Source: Secundilactobacillus folii (lineage in GTDB: Bacteria; Bacillota; Bacilli; Lactobacillales; Lactobacillaceae). From it: DNA of 64,000 bases. The notes beneath the pieces are model-generated. The model did no database searches. It was not told the DNA's origin and was given only the letters and a program-made list of their open reading frames with translations. This document shows positions 8,044 through 18,394 of this stretch, one piece after another (within the stretch, counting starts at the first letter, position 1; each line of letters begins with the position of its first letter). The stretch lies in contig NZ_WNJO01000005.1 of the NCBI RefSeq assembly GCF_009720675.1, forward strand, positions 1 to 64,000, read 5' to 3'. Made by a program: the position numbers and the translations under genes.

Positions 8044-9048
8044 ATGACAGTTGTTGTTTTAGGTGGTGCGGGCTACATTGGCTCACATACAGTTGATCGA
8101 CTAGTTGAAAAGGGCTACGACGTGGCGGTGATTGATAATTTGATCACTGGGCACCGTGCTGCCGTGAATCCAAAGGCACGGTTTTATCAAGGTGATATCC
8201 GCGACCGGGCATTCCTCGATGAAGTCTTCGGTCAGGAAACTGATATTGAAGGCATCATTCACTTTGCGGCCTTTTCCATCGTTCCTGAATCAATGAGTGA
8301 TCCGTTGAAATACTTTGATAACAACACTAGTGGCATGATTACCTTACTCAAAGCGATGAAAGATCATAATATTAAGCGGATCATCTTTAGTTCGACTGCA
8401 GCGACCTATGGCGAACCAAAGCAGATTCCAATCAAGGAAAAGGATCCTCAGATTCCAACTAACCCATACGGTGAAAGTAAGCTGTCGATGGAAAAGATCA
8501 TTCACTGGTCTGACGTGGCATACGGCATCAAATTTGTCGCTTTGCGGTACTTCAATGTCGCCGGTGCTAAAGCTGATGGTTCAATTGGTGAAGATCACCA
8601 TCCAGAGACCCACTTGATCCCAATTATTTTGCAGGTGGCTGCTGGCGAACGTAAGGGCCTGAAGATCTTCGGGACTGACTACCCAACTAAGGATGGGACT
8701 AACGTACGGGATTACGTTCACGTTGTTGACCTGGCTGATGCTCACATTTTAGCTTTGGAATACTTGAAGAGTGGTCATGACAGTGATGCCTTTAACCTTG
8801 GCTCCTCAACTGGATTTTCTAACAAGGAAATCCTTGAAGCTGCTCGTGAAGCCACTGGTCAGCCAATTCCTGCCGAGGATGCACCACGTCGAGCTGGTGA
8901 TCCAAGTACCTTGATTGCTGCAAGTGATAAAGCACGGAAGGTTCTGGGCTGGAAGCCGCAGTACGATGACGTCAAAGAAATTATTAAGACCGCCTGGAAC
9001 TGGAAGAAGTCCCATCCAAAGGGTTACAACGATCGGGGTGAAGCATAA
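8044..9048 (+). CDS. galE: UDP-glucose 4-epimerase
   Basis: This 334-residue extended SDR enzyme interconverts UDP-galactose and UDP-glucose using tightly bound NAD. It shows the Rossmann motif GGAGYIGSH (residues 7-15), the SST segment at 116-118, and the catalytic YGESK with Tyr142 and Lys146. AGGAGG is 8 nt before ATG 8044. The galT start codon follows its stop after a single base, so translation of the two is probably coupled. The enzyme regenerates UDP-glucose for GalT and also supplies UDP-galactose for envelope sugars. Confidence 0.95.
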   Translation: MTVVVLGGAGYIGSHTVDRLVEKGYDVAVIDNLITGHRAAVNPKARFYQGDIRDRAFLDEVFGQETDIEGIIHFAAFSIVPESMSDPLKYFDNNTSGMITLLKAMKDHNIKRIIFSSTAATYGEPKQIPIKEKDPQIPTNPYGESKLSMEKIIHWSDVAYGIKFVALRYFNVAGAKADGSIGEDHHPETHLIPIILQVAAGERKGLKIFGTDYPTKDGTNVRDYVHVVDLADAHILALEYLKSGHDSDAFNLGSSTGFSNKEILEAAREATGQPIPAEDAPRRAGDPSTLIAASDKARKVLGWKPQYDDVKEIIKTAWNWKKSHPKGYNDRGEA

Positions 9049-9049
9049 G

Positions 9050-10513
9050 ATGGCAGAGACGGTAAATACATTTGTGGACGCGATTATTGCTAGCGGAACG
9101 TATCAACCACTGGACCGAATTTACGTTACCAACCGAGTCCTTGGGCTAGTGGGTGATGATCCAGCCGTAGCTGCCAAAAGTGACGACTTGCTAGACGTGA
9201 TCGACGCACTGCTGGAAACCGCTATCAAGAACGGCAAAATTGAAGATGGCCAGTCTGACCGCGACATCTTGGAAGCTGAACTAACCGATTTGTTGACGCC
9301 AACGCCTGCACAAGTCAATCAGCACTTCTGGAACGAATATCAGAAAACACCTGAAGCAGCGACGGATTACTTCTATCAATTAAGCCGTAAAAATGATTAC
9401 ATTAAGACCCGTTCAATTGCCAAGAACATCGTCTTTAATACCCCGACCGATTATGGTGACCTAGAGATCACCATTAACCTGTCGAAACCGGAAAAAGATC
9501 CTAAGGCAATTGCAGCGGCTCGCAACCAGAAATCTAATACCTACCCACTGAGTCAGTTGGCCATTGAAAACGAGGGTTACCGTGGTCGCTTAGGTTACCC
9601 GGCTCGGACCAATCACCGGGTGATCCGGATGTCGTTAGGTGGTGAACCATGGGGATTCCAGTACTCACCGTACGCTTATTTCAGTGAGCACGCGATCTTC
9701 TTGCTGCAAGCCCACCGACCAATGGTCATCAACCAGCACACCTTTAGTAATCTGCTAGAAATTGTGCGGACGTTTCCGCACTACTTCGTCGGCAGTAACG
9801 CTGACTTACCAATCGTTGGTGGTTCAATGCTGTCGCAGGACCACTATCAAGGCGGTCGCCACAACTTTCCGATGATGAAGGCGCCGATTGACCGAAAGAT
9901 CAATCTGCCAGGTTTCGATGATGTTGATGCTGGTATTGTGAAGTGGCCAATGTCGACCATTCGCTTGTCAGGTGACACGCCAGAATCATTGATCAACGCG
10001 GCAACGGCGATTGCTGACAGCTGGCAACACTACGATGATGAGGCAGTGGATGTTCGAGCATATACCGATGGTGAACGTCACCACACGGTCACGCCGATTG
10101 CCTACCGCCACGGTGAGAAATTCGTCTTGGATATTGTTTTGCGGGATAATCAAACTTCCGATAAGTATCCAGATGGTATTTTCCATCCACATCAGGATGT
10201 TCAACACATTAAAAAGGAAAACATTGGCTTGATTGAAGTCATGGGTCGAGCCATTTTACCAGCTCGTTTGAAGGACGAGATGCAAGAAGTTAAGCATTAC
10301 GTTCTTGGTGAACCAAACCAAATGAAGGATTACCACAAAGCTTGGGCTGATCAATTGAAGGCTGACAATCAATTGACCACCGATAACGCGGATGGCATCA
10401 TTGATCAAGCCATTGGTGAAGTGTTCAATCGGGTGCTTCAGGATGCTGGGGTATTTAAACGGACACCGGAAGGCCAAGCTGCATTTGACCGGTTCATCGC
10501 TCAATTAAGCTAA
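9050..10513 (+). CDS. galT: UDP-glucose--hexose-1-phosphate uridylyltransferase (class II)
   Basis: The protein has 487 residues, the size of the Firmicute-type GalT (family 2), which is longer than the enterobacterial enzyme. It transfers UMP from UDP-glucose to galactose-1-phosphate. The best-conserved stretch is GGSMLSQDHYQGGRHNFPM near residue 262, which carries the active-site histidines of this family, preceded by FSNLLEIVRTFPHYFVGSNA. ATG 9050 begins one base after the galE stop, with GGGGTG upstream. The longer in-frame extension into galE is not needed. It sits between galE and galR, as in many lactobacilli. Confidence 0.93.
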   Translation: MAETVNTFVDAIIASGTYQPLDRIYVTNRVLGLVGDDPAVAAKSDDLLDVIDALLETAIKNGKIEDGQSDRDILEAELTDLLTPTPAQVNQHFWNEYQKTPEAATDYFYQLSRKNDYIKTRSIAKNIVFNTPTDYGDLEITINLSKPEKDPKAIAAARNQKSNTYPLSQLAIENEGYRGRLGYPARTNHRVIRMSLGGEPWGFQYSPYAYFSEHAIFLLQAHRPMVINQHTFSNLLEIVRTFPHYFVGSNADLPIVGGSMLSQDHYQGGRHNFPMMKAPIDRKINLPGFDDVDAGIVKWPMSTIRLSGDTPESLINAATAIADSWQHYDDEAVDVRAYTDGERHHTVTPIAYRHGEKFVLDIVLRDNQTSDKYPDGIFHPHQDVQHIKKENIGLIEVMGRAILPARLKDEMQEVKHYVLGEPNQMKDYHKAWADQLKADNQLTTDNADGIIDQAIGEVFNRVLQDAGVFKRTPEGQAAFDRFIAQLS

Positions 10514-11542
<1,029 letters not shown>

Positions 11543-11546
11543 ATAG

Positions 11547-11590
11547 CAACTAAAAAGGGATTCCTCTATTCAGGAATCCCTTTTTAGTTG
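11547..11590. terminator. Long palindromic terminator after galR
   Basis: CAACTAAAAAGGGATTCC (11547-11564) is perfectly complementary to the sequence at 11573-11590, with an 8-nt loop. The A and T runs inside the stem make it work in both directions. Confidence 0.9.
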
Positions 11591-11926
11591 CCCAACGGTC
11601 GGAATCTAATCATTGATTCTAAAATGCAGCTTCTTAAAGTCACGTTCTGTCGGGACAGATTAGGACACCCAATCGACAAGCTTAGTGAAAAAAATGCAAA
11701 CAATTCACACGTATGTTAAATTAAAAATCCCACTAAATCTTGTAATTTTAGTAATTAAGTTAAAATATATTTTAAATATTTAAAAAATAGTGATTTATTT
11801 TTAAAAAAGTAAACAAAATTCAATGAAATGCGGTATAATCAATGTGAACTTAAAAACAAGAAGCAAACAATTAAGTTAATGGATATCAGACTAAGATTCA
11901 GGGCTGCCTGAAAGGAGACTGTCATT
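11591..11926 (+). promoter_or_regulatory. AT-rich control region of the LDH/MDH-like gene
   Basis: This 336-bp gene-free stretch becomes very AT-rich from about 11700. AAATATTTAAAAAAT (11774-11788), followed by AGTG, also occurs in the maeE promoter at 14875-14889, so the citrate regulator may act here. A -10 box TATAAT lies at 11834-11839 with no good -35 box, consistent with an activator-dependent promoter. The first 100 bp show nothing recognisable. Confidence 0.45.
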
Positions 11927-12856
11927 ATGATTAAAAAACACCGTAAAGTTTTGTTGGTTGGCGATGGCGCCGTTGGTTCATCATTTGCATTTTCACTGCT
12001 TCAAAACTGTACCATCGATGAATTGGTGATCGTTGACATCCAAAAAGAACACGCTGAAGGTGATAGTCTTGACCTTGAGGACCTGACACCCATGATGATG
12101 CCAGCTCAGATTCGAAGTGGTGAATACGCTGATGCTGCCGATGCTGATATCGTGGTCATCACAGCTGGTGTACCCCGTAAACCTGGCGAGACCCGTCTCG
12201 ATTTAGTTAAGAAAAATACCAAGATTTTGGAATCAATTGTGACGCCAGTCGTTAATAGTGGTTTTAGCGGTTGCTTTGTCGTTTCAGCGAACCCGGTTGA
12301 TATTTTGACGGCCTTAACGCAGCACATTTCTGGGTTTCCTAAGAACCGGGTGATCGGTACCGGTACTTCGTTGGATAGTGCCCGCCTGCAAGTTGCTTTA
12401 AGCAAGGAGCTTGATGTCAGCACCAGTGATGTCGATGCCTACATTTTAGGTGAACACGGTGACAGTTCCTTTGCCGCTTATAATGAAGCGACGGTCAACG
12501 GCATGCCGCTGCTTAGCTTACCAAATGTTGACTCAGTTCGCCTGGCGATGATTGAAGATGACGTTCGCAAGAAGGGCGGACAGATCATTAGCCGTAAGGG
12601 AGCTACTTTCTACGGTGTTGCAGTAAGCCTTATGAAAATCTGTCGAGCTATTTTAATGGATGAAAATCTGGTAATGCCGGTTTCAGCACCACTTGATGGT
12701 CAGTATGGCTTAAACGATGTTTACATTGGCACCCCAGCAGTCATTAACGCTAGTGGTATCCGCCAGGTGATCGAAGTTAGCTTAACTGACGAAGAAACCA
12801 AGAAGATGCATCAATCTGCTGAAAAAATGAACGATATTTTACTGGCATCAGAATAG
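11927..12856 (+). CDS. L-lactate/malate dehydrogenase family enzyme with Arg at the specificity position
   Basis: This 309-residue NAD-dependent 2-hydroxyacid dehydrogenase shows the Rossmann VGDGAVGSSF (residues 11-20), the substrate loop ITAGVPRKPGETRLDL, substrate-binding Arg153 in TSLDSARLQ, and proton-relay His177 in GEHGDSSF. True L-LDHs usually have Gln where this protein has Arg84 (the Q102 position of the Bacillus enzyme). Arg there is the hallmark of malate dehydrogenases and converts LDH to MDH in classic mutagenesis. The rest of the loop is LDH-like. With the citrate cluster close by, oxaloacetate reduction is plausible, but lactate or another 2-oxoacid substrate remains possible. 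Confidence 0.8.
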   Translation: MIKKHRKVLLVGDGAVGSSFAFSLLQNCTIDELVIVDIQKEHAEGDSLDLEDLTPMMMPAQIRSGEYADAADADIVVITAGVPRKPGETRLDLVKKNTKILESIVTPVVNSGFSGCFVVSANPVDILTALTQHISGFPKNRVIGTGTSLDSARLQVALSKELDVSTSDVDAYILGEHGDSSFAAYNEATVNGMPLLSLPNVDSVRLAMIEDDVRKKGGQIISRKGATFYGVAVSLMKICRAILMDENLVMPVSAPLDGQYGLNDVYIGTPAVINASGIRQVIEVSLTDEETKKMHQSAEKMNDILLASE

Positions 12857-12878
12857 TGGTAAATTAGTTATCGAAAAG

Positions 12879-12909
12879 AAGGGAGCCAAGGTCATTAGGC
12901 TCTTTTTTT
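12879..12909 (+). terminator. Terminator of the LDH/MDH-like gene
   Basis: GAGCC (12883-12887) pairs with GGCTC (12898-12902), extended by G-T and A-T pairs, followed by seven Ts. Confidence 0.65.
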
Positions 12910-12933
12910 GTAAGTCGAAAAGGGGGCGAGAAT

Positions 12934-13713
12934 TTGAAATTCACAACCAGTGACCACGTCCAACTGGCTTATAGCGATGAGGGAACGGGTCAGCCAGTTG
13001 TCTTAATCGGGGGAATTGGCAGCTATCAGGGCATTTGGCTACCAACCCAGCAGTACTTAGTTGCGCAGGGCTATCGGGTGGTCACCATGGACGCTAGGAA
13101 TCAGGGGCTTTCTCAGCGGACGATCAAGGGACGACGCATTAGCCGCCATGCCATGGATCTGGCTGAATTATTAGCCGCACTTGATTTGCAAAACGTCATT
13201 GGGATCGGTAATTCGATGGGGGCTTCAACCCTGTTTGCCTATGCTTCACTTTTTGGTAAGGGTCGCTTTAAGTCGTTTGTGGACGTTGATCAAAGCCCGA
13301 AAATGATTGCTGATCGATCGTGGTCGTTTGGGTTCAAAAACCTGACTTGGGATAACTTTCCAGCTGCACTTAAACTGCCTATGGGGCCAGCAACCGCAAC
13401 CCCAGTCACCGATGAAGTTCGTCAAGCCGTGCAACAGGCGCGGGCTAACCACCCTTACAATCCCGAGCAAAACTATCCTTGTTTGGTGGATCACGCTTTC
13501 CAGGATTGGCGAGACGTCTTACTGCGGTTGCAAATTCCGTTGCTAGTTGTGGCCGGTGATCAATCGCCTTATTTTGATCCCCATTTTGCTTCAGCAACTA
13601 CCCAATTAGCACCACTAGGTGAGTCAGCAGTCGTTCAACATGCAGGGCACATCGTCATGGCTGAACAACCCGCAAGATTCAATGCAATTCTCAGTTCATT
13701 TTTAGCCAAATAA
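12934..13713 (+). CDS. Alpha/beta hydrolase
   Basis: This 259-residue single-domain alpha/beta-hydrolase begins at TTG 12934 with AGGGGGCG upstream. It has the oxyanion region VVLIGGIGSYQGIW, the nucleophile elbow GIGNSMGAST (Ser near residue 96), a late acidic VAGDQSPYFD, and the catalytic His in VQHAGHIVMAEQPARF. The fold suits an esterase, lactonase or C-C hydrolase; the substrate cannot be read from sequence. It lies between the dehydrogenase and citR, separated from both by terminators, so a link to citrate use is only positional. Confidence 0.78.
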   Translation: MKFTTSDHVQLAYSDEGTGQPVVLIGGIGSYQGIWLPTQQYLVAQGYRVVTMDARNQGLSQRTIKGRRISRHAMDLAELLAALDLQNVIGIGNSMGASTLFAYASLFGKGRFKSFVDVDQSPKMIADRSWSFGFKNLTWDNFPAALKLPMGPATATPVTDEVRQAVQQARANHPYNPEQNYPCLVDHAFQDWRDVLLRLQIPLLVVAGDQSPYFDPHFASATTQLAPLGESAVVQHAGHIVMAEQPARFNAILSSFLAK

Positions 13714-13758
13714 AGCACGTGTCTGATTAGCCTTCAGGGTTAACAGCACGTGCTTTTT
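13712..13758. terminator. Bidirectional terminator between hydrolase and citR
   Basis: AAAGCACGTG (13712-13721) pairs with CACGTGCTTT (13747-13756), with A and T flanks on both sides. It serves two convergent genes. Confidence 0.85.
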
Positions 13759-13760
13759 GA

Positions 13761-14708
13761 TTAAGCTTGCATTTCCAATAAAACGCGGTTAGCAACCGAT
13801 TCGTTGGTGACAAAGTCGGTCAGCAGGCCGCCACGTAATGCGCCCAGCAGCGCCCGGCCTTTAAACTTACTCTTCACGATTGCGAATCGATGCGGGACCG
13901 TCAAAATCGAGTCCAGTGATGCACCAAATAATTTATCATGGTCCGGATTCAAAATGTTGCCATTGATGTCGTACGGGCGGCCATATAGCATCCCCGCAAC
14001 TGCATCGGGATCGATATCGCCGAGGATCTCATGACGATGATTACGCCACAGGGGAATCGAATCGACCGATGCTAAAGTGCCGACACCTGCAAACAGTAGA
14101 TCCATCTTAGCCATGGTTTCAAAGGCGGAATTCAGTGCTGGTTCTTTCTTTAGTGCCTCACGAGTCTGATCGTTAATAATGTAGAGTGGTGCCGGAATTG
14201 TCCGGAAGCTGGCACTAAACTTAGCGGCCGCTTTTTGAACGAGGGGGGTTGCACCTAACGTTGAATTGTATTTTAAATTATCGCCCATAAACTGAGTGAA
14301 GACGAGGTCGTCTTGAATCTCGGTTTGAAAGTGATTGATGACGTTGGCTACCGTACCACCCCAGCCGATGCCGGCTACTGAGCTACGGTGCAGGATATCC
14401 TGAATCTCTTCGGCAGCAAATTCAACGATGTTTTCGTAGTCTTCATTAGTGTTATCGGCATCCTTTAAAATGAACGCGTTCTGTAAGTCGAACTGTTTCT
14501 TGAATCTGGCCTCCATTTCCATGTTTCGGTCGATTGGCGCATTAATGGCAATTTTGACTAAGCCGGTATTCAGCGCGTCATCCAGTGCTTTAGTGATCAG
14601 ATAGCGACTCATGTCATACTTCTTTGAGATCTGCGCAATTGTCAGTTTAGATAGGTAGTAATCGCGAGCAATGTTTGCGAGCTGCTCGCGAGATTTCATT
14701 TCGTCCAT
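13761..14708 (-). CDS. citR: SorC-family regulator of citrate genes (CitI/CitR type)
   Basis: This 315-residue protein is a SorC/DeoR-type regulator. An N-terminal helix-turn-helix lies around residues 15-45 (YYLSKLTIAQISKKYDMSRY), followed by a sugar-isomerase-like effector domain with SSVAGIGWGGTVANVI and LFAGVGTLASVDSIPLW. It is divergent from maeE-citCDEFXG. In Weissella the equivalent CitI is a citrate-responsive activator binding AT-rich operators between citI and citM; I infer the same here. ATG 14708 has GGAGG 6 nt upstream, whereas ATG 14720 would overlap that site. Confidence 0.85.
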   Translation of the reverse strand: MDEMKSREQLANIARDYYLSKLTIAQISKKYDMSRYLITKALDDALNTGLVKIAINAPIDRNMEMEARFKKQFDLQNAFILKDADNTNEDYENIVEFAAEEIQDILHRSSVAGIGWGGTVANVINHFQTEIQDDLVFTQFMGDNLKYNSTLGATPLVQKAAAKFSASFRTIPAPLYIINDQTREALKKEPALNSAFETMAKMDLLFAGVGTLASVDSIPLWRNHRHEILGDIDPDAVAGMLYGRPYDINGNILNPDHDKLFGASLDSILTVPHRFAIVKSKFKGRALLGALRGGLLTDFVTNESVANRVLLEMQA

Positions 14709-14871
14709 TCGTGCCTCCATTTGATTGACGGGTTTTCAAATGACATGTTTTTTATCATTTTTCAAATACATTACTATCATACCAATTTTTGAACGGTCTG
14801 ACTCACTATTTTTGAATAGTTTTAATACAACGGAAAAATGATTTTAAAAATTACAAAATATTGATTTGTAT

Positions 14872-14900
14872 TTGAAATATTTAAAAAATTGGTGTAAACT
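14872..14900 (+). promoter_or_regulatory. Promoter and candidate CitR operator of the cit operon
   Basis: TTGAAA (14872-14877), a 17-bp spacer and TAAACT (14895-14900) form the promoter. The spacer carries AAATATTTAAAAAAT (14875-14889), also present upstream of the LDH/MDH-like gene. The flanking citR-maeE intergenic DNA is extremely AT-rich, as in known CitI/CitO operators. Confidence 0.6.
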
Positions 14901-14946
14901 TAGGGGGATAAATTGATAATAAGCTCACAAGACTCGTTCGGAAGGA

Positions 14947-16131
14947 ATGGTGCGATTGACTGATACAGATGAAATTTTAAAAGTCCATGAAAATCATACG
15001 GGCGTTTTAGACATTCAATCCGACCTTGATGTTCAAAACAAAAGCGATTTGGGGAAGGCCTATACGCCGGGGGTGGCTGTCATTTCAAAGTTGATTGCTC
15101 AGCACCCAGAATTAAAGAGTAAGTATACGGTTAGTGGTAAGTTAATTGCACTGGTGACGGATGGCTCCGCAGTTTTAGGGCTTGGTAACATTGGTCCCGC
15201 TGGCGGTTTGCCGGTCATTGAAGGTAAAGCGCTGTTATATAAAGACCTTGCTGGCATTAACGCCATTCCGATGGCGGTTGACCAGGTATCAACGGCCGAG
15301 ATTATTAAAACGATTAAAAACGTTTCCCAGTCGTTTGCTGGGATTCATTTGGAAGATATTGCGGCGCCAAAGTGTTTTGAAATTGAAGAGGCGCTAAGTG
15401 CTTCACTGGATATTCCCGTCTACCACGACGATCAGGAAGGCACGGCTATCGTTGTGTTAGCGGGCCTGATCAACGCTGCTAAAGTGACTGGCAAGTCACT
15501 GGTCGATATGCATGTTCTGATCAACGGTGTCGGTGCTTCTGGTCTCGCCACTGCAAAGTTGCTTCATTCAGCCGGGTTGAGAAACATCACGCTCGTTGAT
15601 ATCAATGGCGTTGTCACCGCTTATGATGACCGGTATAATCATTATCAACGGGACTTAGCTGGAAAACTGCAAACACCTGATGCAATGAAGGGCTTGGCAT
15701 TAAGCGATGTTATTAGCAATCAAGATGTCTTCATTGGTTTGTCTGACGCCCATCTATTAAGTGGGTCTGACGTGCAGCAAATGGCGCCAGACCCAATCAT
15801 CTTCGCACTGGCTAACCCGGTCCCTGAAATCGAACCAGACGAGGCTGCCCAGGCCGGTGCGGCGGTTATTGCCACTGGATCCAGTGCCCATCCTAACCAA
15901 GTGAACAACATATTAGCGTTTCCGGGTACGTTTAAGGGACTGCTTAACAGTGGCTTAAAACATGTCGATGCGAAATTGCAGTTAGTTGTGGCTCAGGCGT
16001 TAGCGAGTGTCGTTGAACACCCAACTGCGACTGAAGTGGTCCCAGGCGTCTTCAACAAGCAGGTCGTTGCAACCGTCAGTCAGGCTATTGAGCAATATGC
16101 GTCGAAGACCGTTGCGACAGCGGAGGCTTAA
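14947..16131 (+). CDS. Malic enzyme family oxaloacetate/malate decarboxylase (CitM/MaeE type)
   Basis: This 394-residue enzyme of the short bacterial malic-enzyme class shows GKAYTPGVAVIS, GSAVLGLGNIGPAGGLPVIEGK with the NAD(P) and catalytic lysine region, HLEDIAAPKCFEIEE, and YHDDQEGTAIVVLAGL. In citrate clusters the homologue CitM decarboxylates oxaloacetate from citrate lyase to pyruvate. It is the first gene of the operon, with citC starting one base after its stop. The start is uncertain: ATG 14947 directly abuts the GGAAGGA ribosome site, so GTG 14950 or TTG 14956 (10 nt away) may be the real start. Confidence 0.85.
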   Translation: MVRLTDTDEILKVHENHTGVLDIQSDLDVQNKSDLGKAYTPGVAVISKLIAQHPELKSKYTVSGKLIALVTDGSAVLGLGNIGPAGGLPVIEGKALLYKDLAGINAIPMAVDQVSTAEIIKTIKNVSQSFAGIHLEDIAAPKCFEIEEALSASLDIPVYHDDQEGTAIVVLAGLINAAKVTGKSLVDMHVLINGVGASGLATAKLLHSAGLRNITLVDINGVVTAYDDRYNHYQRDLAGKLQTPDAMKGLALSDVISNQDVFIGLSDAHLLSGSDVQQMAPDPIIFALANPVPEIEPDEAAQAGAAVIATGSSAHPNQVNNILAFPGTFKGLLNSGLKHVDAKLQLVVAQALASVVEHPTATEVVPGVFNKQVVATVSQAIEQYASKTVATAEA

Positions 16132-16132
16132 C

Positions 16133-17197
16133 ATGGATGAACAAATCGTTGACCTTTACTTGAAGGATCCGCCAGTGCGACAAGAGTGGGAACGCTTTTT
16201 AACCAGTATTGGGATCCACAACTTTGCGGACAAGGAAGTCGATCAAATCGACTACACCATTGGTATTTATAGTGGCGATGACCTAGTTGCTACTGGGTCG
16301 GTAGCTGGCAGTGTGCTGAAGTACATCGGCGTGTGCAACAAAGGAGTCACCACTGGGGCACGCTTTAATGCCATCGTTTCCGAACTTGTTAACCGTCAGT
16401 TTGCCAATCACGTTTTTCATTTGATGGTGTTTACGAAGCTTAAATATAGTGAAAGCTTTCAGCACATCGGGTTTAGTGAACTAGCGCGGTCAAACGAAGC
16501 AGCACTGCTGGAGACGGGTAGCCCAGACGTTGCAGACTTTTTAAGTGATATCCCGCGGGTTGCTGACCAAGCCAATAAGAAGGTTGCTGGCATCGTGATG
16601 AATGCTAACCCGTTTACACTTGGTCATCGGTTCTTAGTGGAACAAGCAGCCCGGGCCAATGATTTAGTTTATGTATTTGTTGTGAATACGGATGCGTCTT
16701 TGTTTACGACCGATGAACGGACTGAACTGGTGAAAGCCAATACGCAAGATCTAGCCAACGTTATCGTAGTCAATGGTGGTGATTATATGGTCAGTTACGC
16801 CACCTTTCCAGCTTACTTTCTCGCATCTACTGACGAGACTGTCAACTATCAAACAACCCTGGACGCCCGGATCTTTCGCAACGTCATTGCGCCCGCGTTA
16901 AGTATTAAAACGCGGTATGTCGGTTCCGAACCGCTTTCACGAACCACTGGGATCTACAATCAGGTTCTAGCGCGTGAACTACCCCCAGCAGTCGAGCTGA
17001 AAGTGATCGAACGAAACCGAGTGAATAGCGATGATGCGACGATCATTACCGCCACTAAAGTCAGACAGTTGATTAAGACCGGTGAATTGAAACAGCTACC
17101 AAGGTTAGTACCGGCAGCCACTACTCAATTTATTCAGGACCATTTAAAAACCTTACAAGCACGGATTCAGAAAGGAATGAACATTGATGGAAATTAA
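16133..17197 (+). CDS. citC: [Citrate (pro-3S)-lyase] ligase
   Basis: This 354-residue enzyme acetylates the phosphoribosyl-dephospho-CoA thiol of CitD to activate citrate lyase, using ATP and acetate. The first 130 residues resemble a GNAT acyltransferase domain. From about residue 153 the nucleotidyltransferase domain begins with [20 protein letters not shown], which has the HxGH-type ATP site. A later [20 protein letters not shown] is also typical. ATG 16133 has GGAGG upstream, and the longer frame inside maeE is rejected. It overlaps citD by 11 bp. Confidence 0.92.
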   Translation: MDEQIVDLYLKDPPVRQEWERFLTSIGIHNFADKEVDQIDYTIGIYSGDDLVATGSVAGSVLKYIGVCNKGVTTGARFNAIVSELVNRQFANHVFHLMVFTKLKYSESFQHIGFSELARSNEAALLETGSPDVADFLSDIPRVADQANKKVAGIVMNANPFTLGHRFLVEQAARANDLVYVFVVNTDASLFTTDERTELVKANTQDLANVIVVNGGDYMVSYATFPAYFLASTDETVNYQTTLDARIFRNVIAPALSIKTRYVGSEPLSRTTGIYNQVLARELPPAVELKVIERNRVNSDDATIITATKVRQLIKTGELKQLPRLVPAATTQFIQDHLKTLQARIQKGMNIDGN

Positions 17198-17480
17198 GGA
17201 CACAGCCGTTGCCGGTACCTTGGAATCATCTGATATTCAAATCATGATTTCAAAGGCCACTGACGGGATTCAAATTGAACTGAAATCCGACGTTGAAAAA
17301 CAGTTTGGCGATCAGATTCGTCACGTGATTACAGCCACGCTCAATGCATTAGGTGTGCAAGCAGCAAAGGTGAAAGCAGTCGATAAGGGCGCACTTGATT
17401 GCGTCATTAAGGCTCGCACGATTGCTGCAGCTCAGCGTGCCAGTGAAACCACTGCGACACCTGCATGGGAGGTACTATAA
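17187..17480 (+). CDS. citD: Citrate lyase acyl carrier subunit (gamma)
   Basis: This 97-residue acyl carrier protein of citrate lyase carries [13 protein letters not shown] at the N-terminus, where Ser14 is the attachment site for the 2'-(5''-phosphoribosyl)-3'-dephospho-CoA prosthetic group. The length is typical of the family. ATG 17187 has AAAGGA upstream and is preferred to TTG 17184. It begins inside the end of citC, and its stop codon overlaps the citE start (TAATG), so the subunits are translationally coupled. Confidence 0.92.
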   Translation: MEIKDTAVAGTLESSDIQIMISKATDGIQIELKSDVEKQFGDQIRHVITATLNALGVQAAKVKAVDKGALDCVIKARTIAAAQRASETTATPAWEVL

Positions 17481-18394
17481 TGGCTGATAACGAAGAACGC
17501 TTACGCCGAACAATGATGTTTGTTCCCGGCAATAACCCTGCAATGGTAAAGGATGCCGGCATCTATGGTGCTGATTCCATCATGTTTGACTTGGAAGATT
17601 CCGTTTCGATGGCTGAAAAAGACGCCGCCCGGATCTTAGTCTATGAAGCCCTTCAGACACAGGACTACGGGGATGCGGAGCTAGTCGTTCGGGTTAATGG
17701 TCAGGATACCCAATACTACGCCAACGATGTTAAAGCAATGGTGAAAGCAGGCATTGATGTTATTCGGCTGCCAAAGGCTGAATCAGCTGACATGGTTAAG
17801 CAGCTTGAAGCTGATATTTTAGCGGCTGAAAAAGAATTTGGCCGTCAAGAAGGTTCCACTCACTTAATGGCTGCGATTGAAAGTGCTAAAGGGGTGTTAA
17901 ATGCCCCTCAAATCGCAGCTGCCTCAGACCGGATGATTGGGATCGCACTCTCGGCTGAAGATTACACAACTGATATGAAGACCCACCGTTATCCAGACGG
18001 TGTGGAATTGGAATTCGCCCGTAACATGGTTCTTCACGCGGCTCGTGCTGCCGGTGTGGCGGCCTTTGATACGGTCTTTACCAACATGGACGATACGGAA
18101 GGCTTCTACCGTGAAACTGAATACATCCACCAGCTTGGATTTGACGGTAAATCACTGGTTAATCCACGCCAGATCGCCATGGTCAATAAAGTGTATGAAC
18201 CAAGTAAAAAGGAAGTTGCGAACGCCAAGAATGTCATCAACGCAATCGAAGAAGCCCGTCTTAAAGGTTCTGGTGTGATTTCGATGAACGGTCAAATGGT
18301 TGACCGTCCAGTTGTGCTACGTGCGCAACGGGTGATGCGGCTGGCAAAGGCTTCTAACTTAGTTGATGAGGAGGGGAACTACCTTGAAAAATAA
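17480..18394 (+). CDS. citE: Citrate lyase subunit beta
   Basis: This 304-residue HpcH/HpaI-family TIM barrel is the citryl-ACP lyase that splits citryl-ACP to acetyl-ACP and oxaloacetate. It shows the N-terminal [17 protein letters not shown], the metal-site region [21 protein letters not shown], and [12 protein letters not shown] 17480 overlaps the citD stop, with GGGAGG upstream. Its end overlaps citF by 11 bp. All active-site segments appear intact. Confidence 0.93.
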   Translation: MADNEERLRRTMMFVPGNNPAMVKDAGIYGADSIMFDLEDSVSMAEKDAARILVYEALQTQDYGDAELVVRVNGQDTQYYANDVKAMVKAGIDVIRLPKAESADMVKQLEADILAAEKEFGRQEGSTHLMAAIESAKGVLNAPQIAAASDRMIGIALSAEDYTTDMKTHRYPDGVELEFARNMVLHAARAAGVAAFDTVFTNMDDTEGFYRETEYIHQLGFDGKSLVNPRQIAMVNKVYEPSKKEVANAKNVINAIEEARLKGSGVISMNGQMVDRPVVLRAQRVMRLAKASNLVDEEGNYLEK

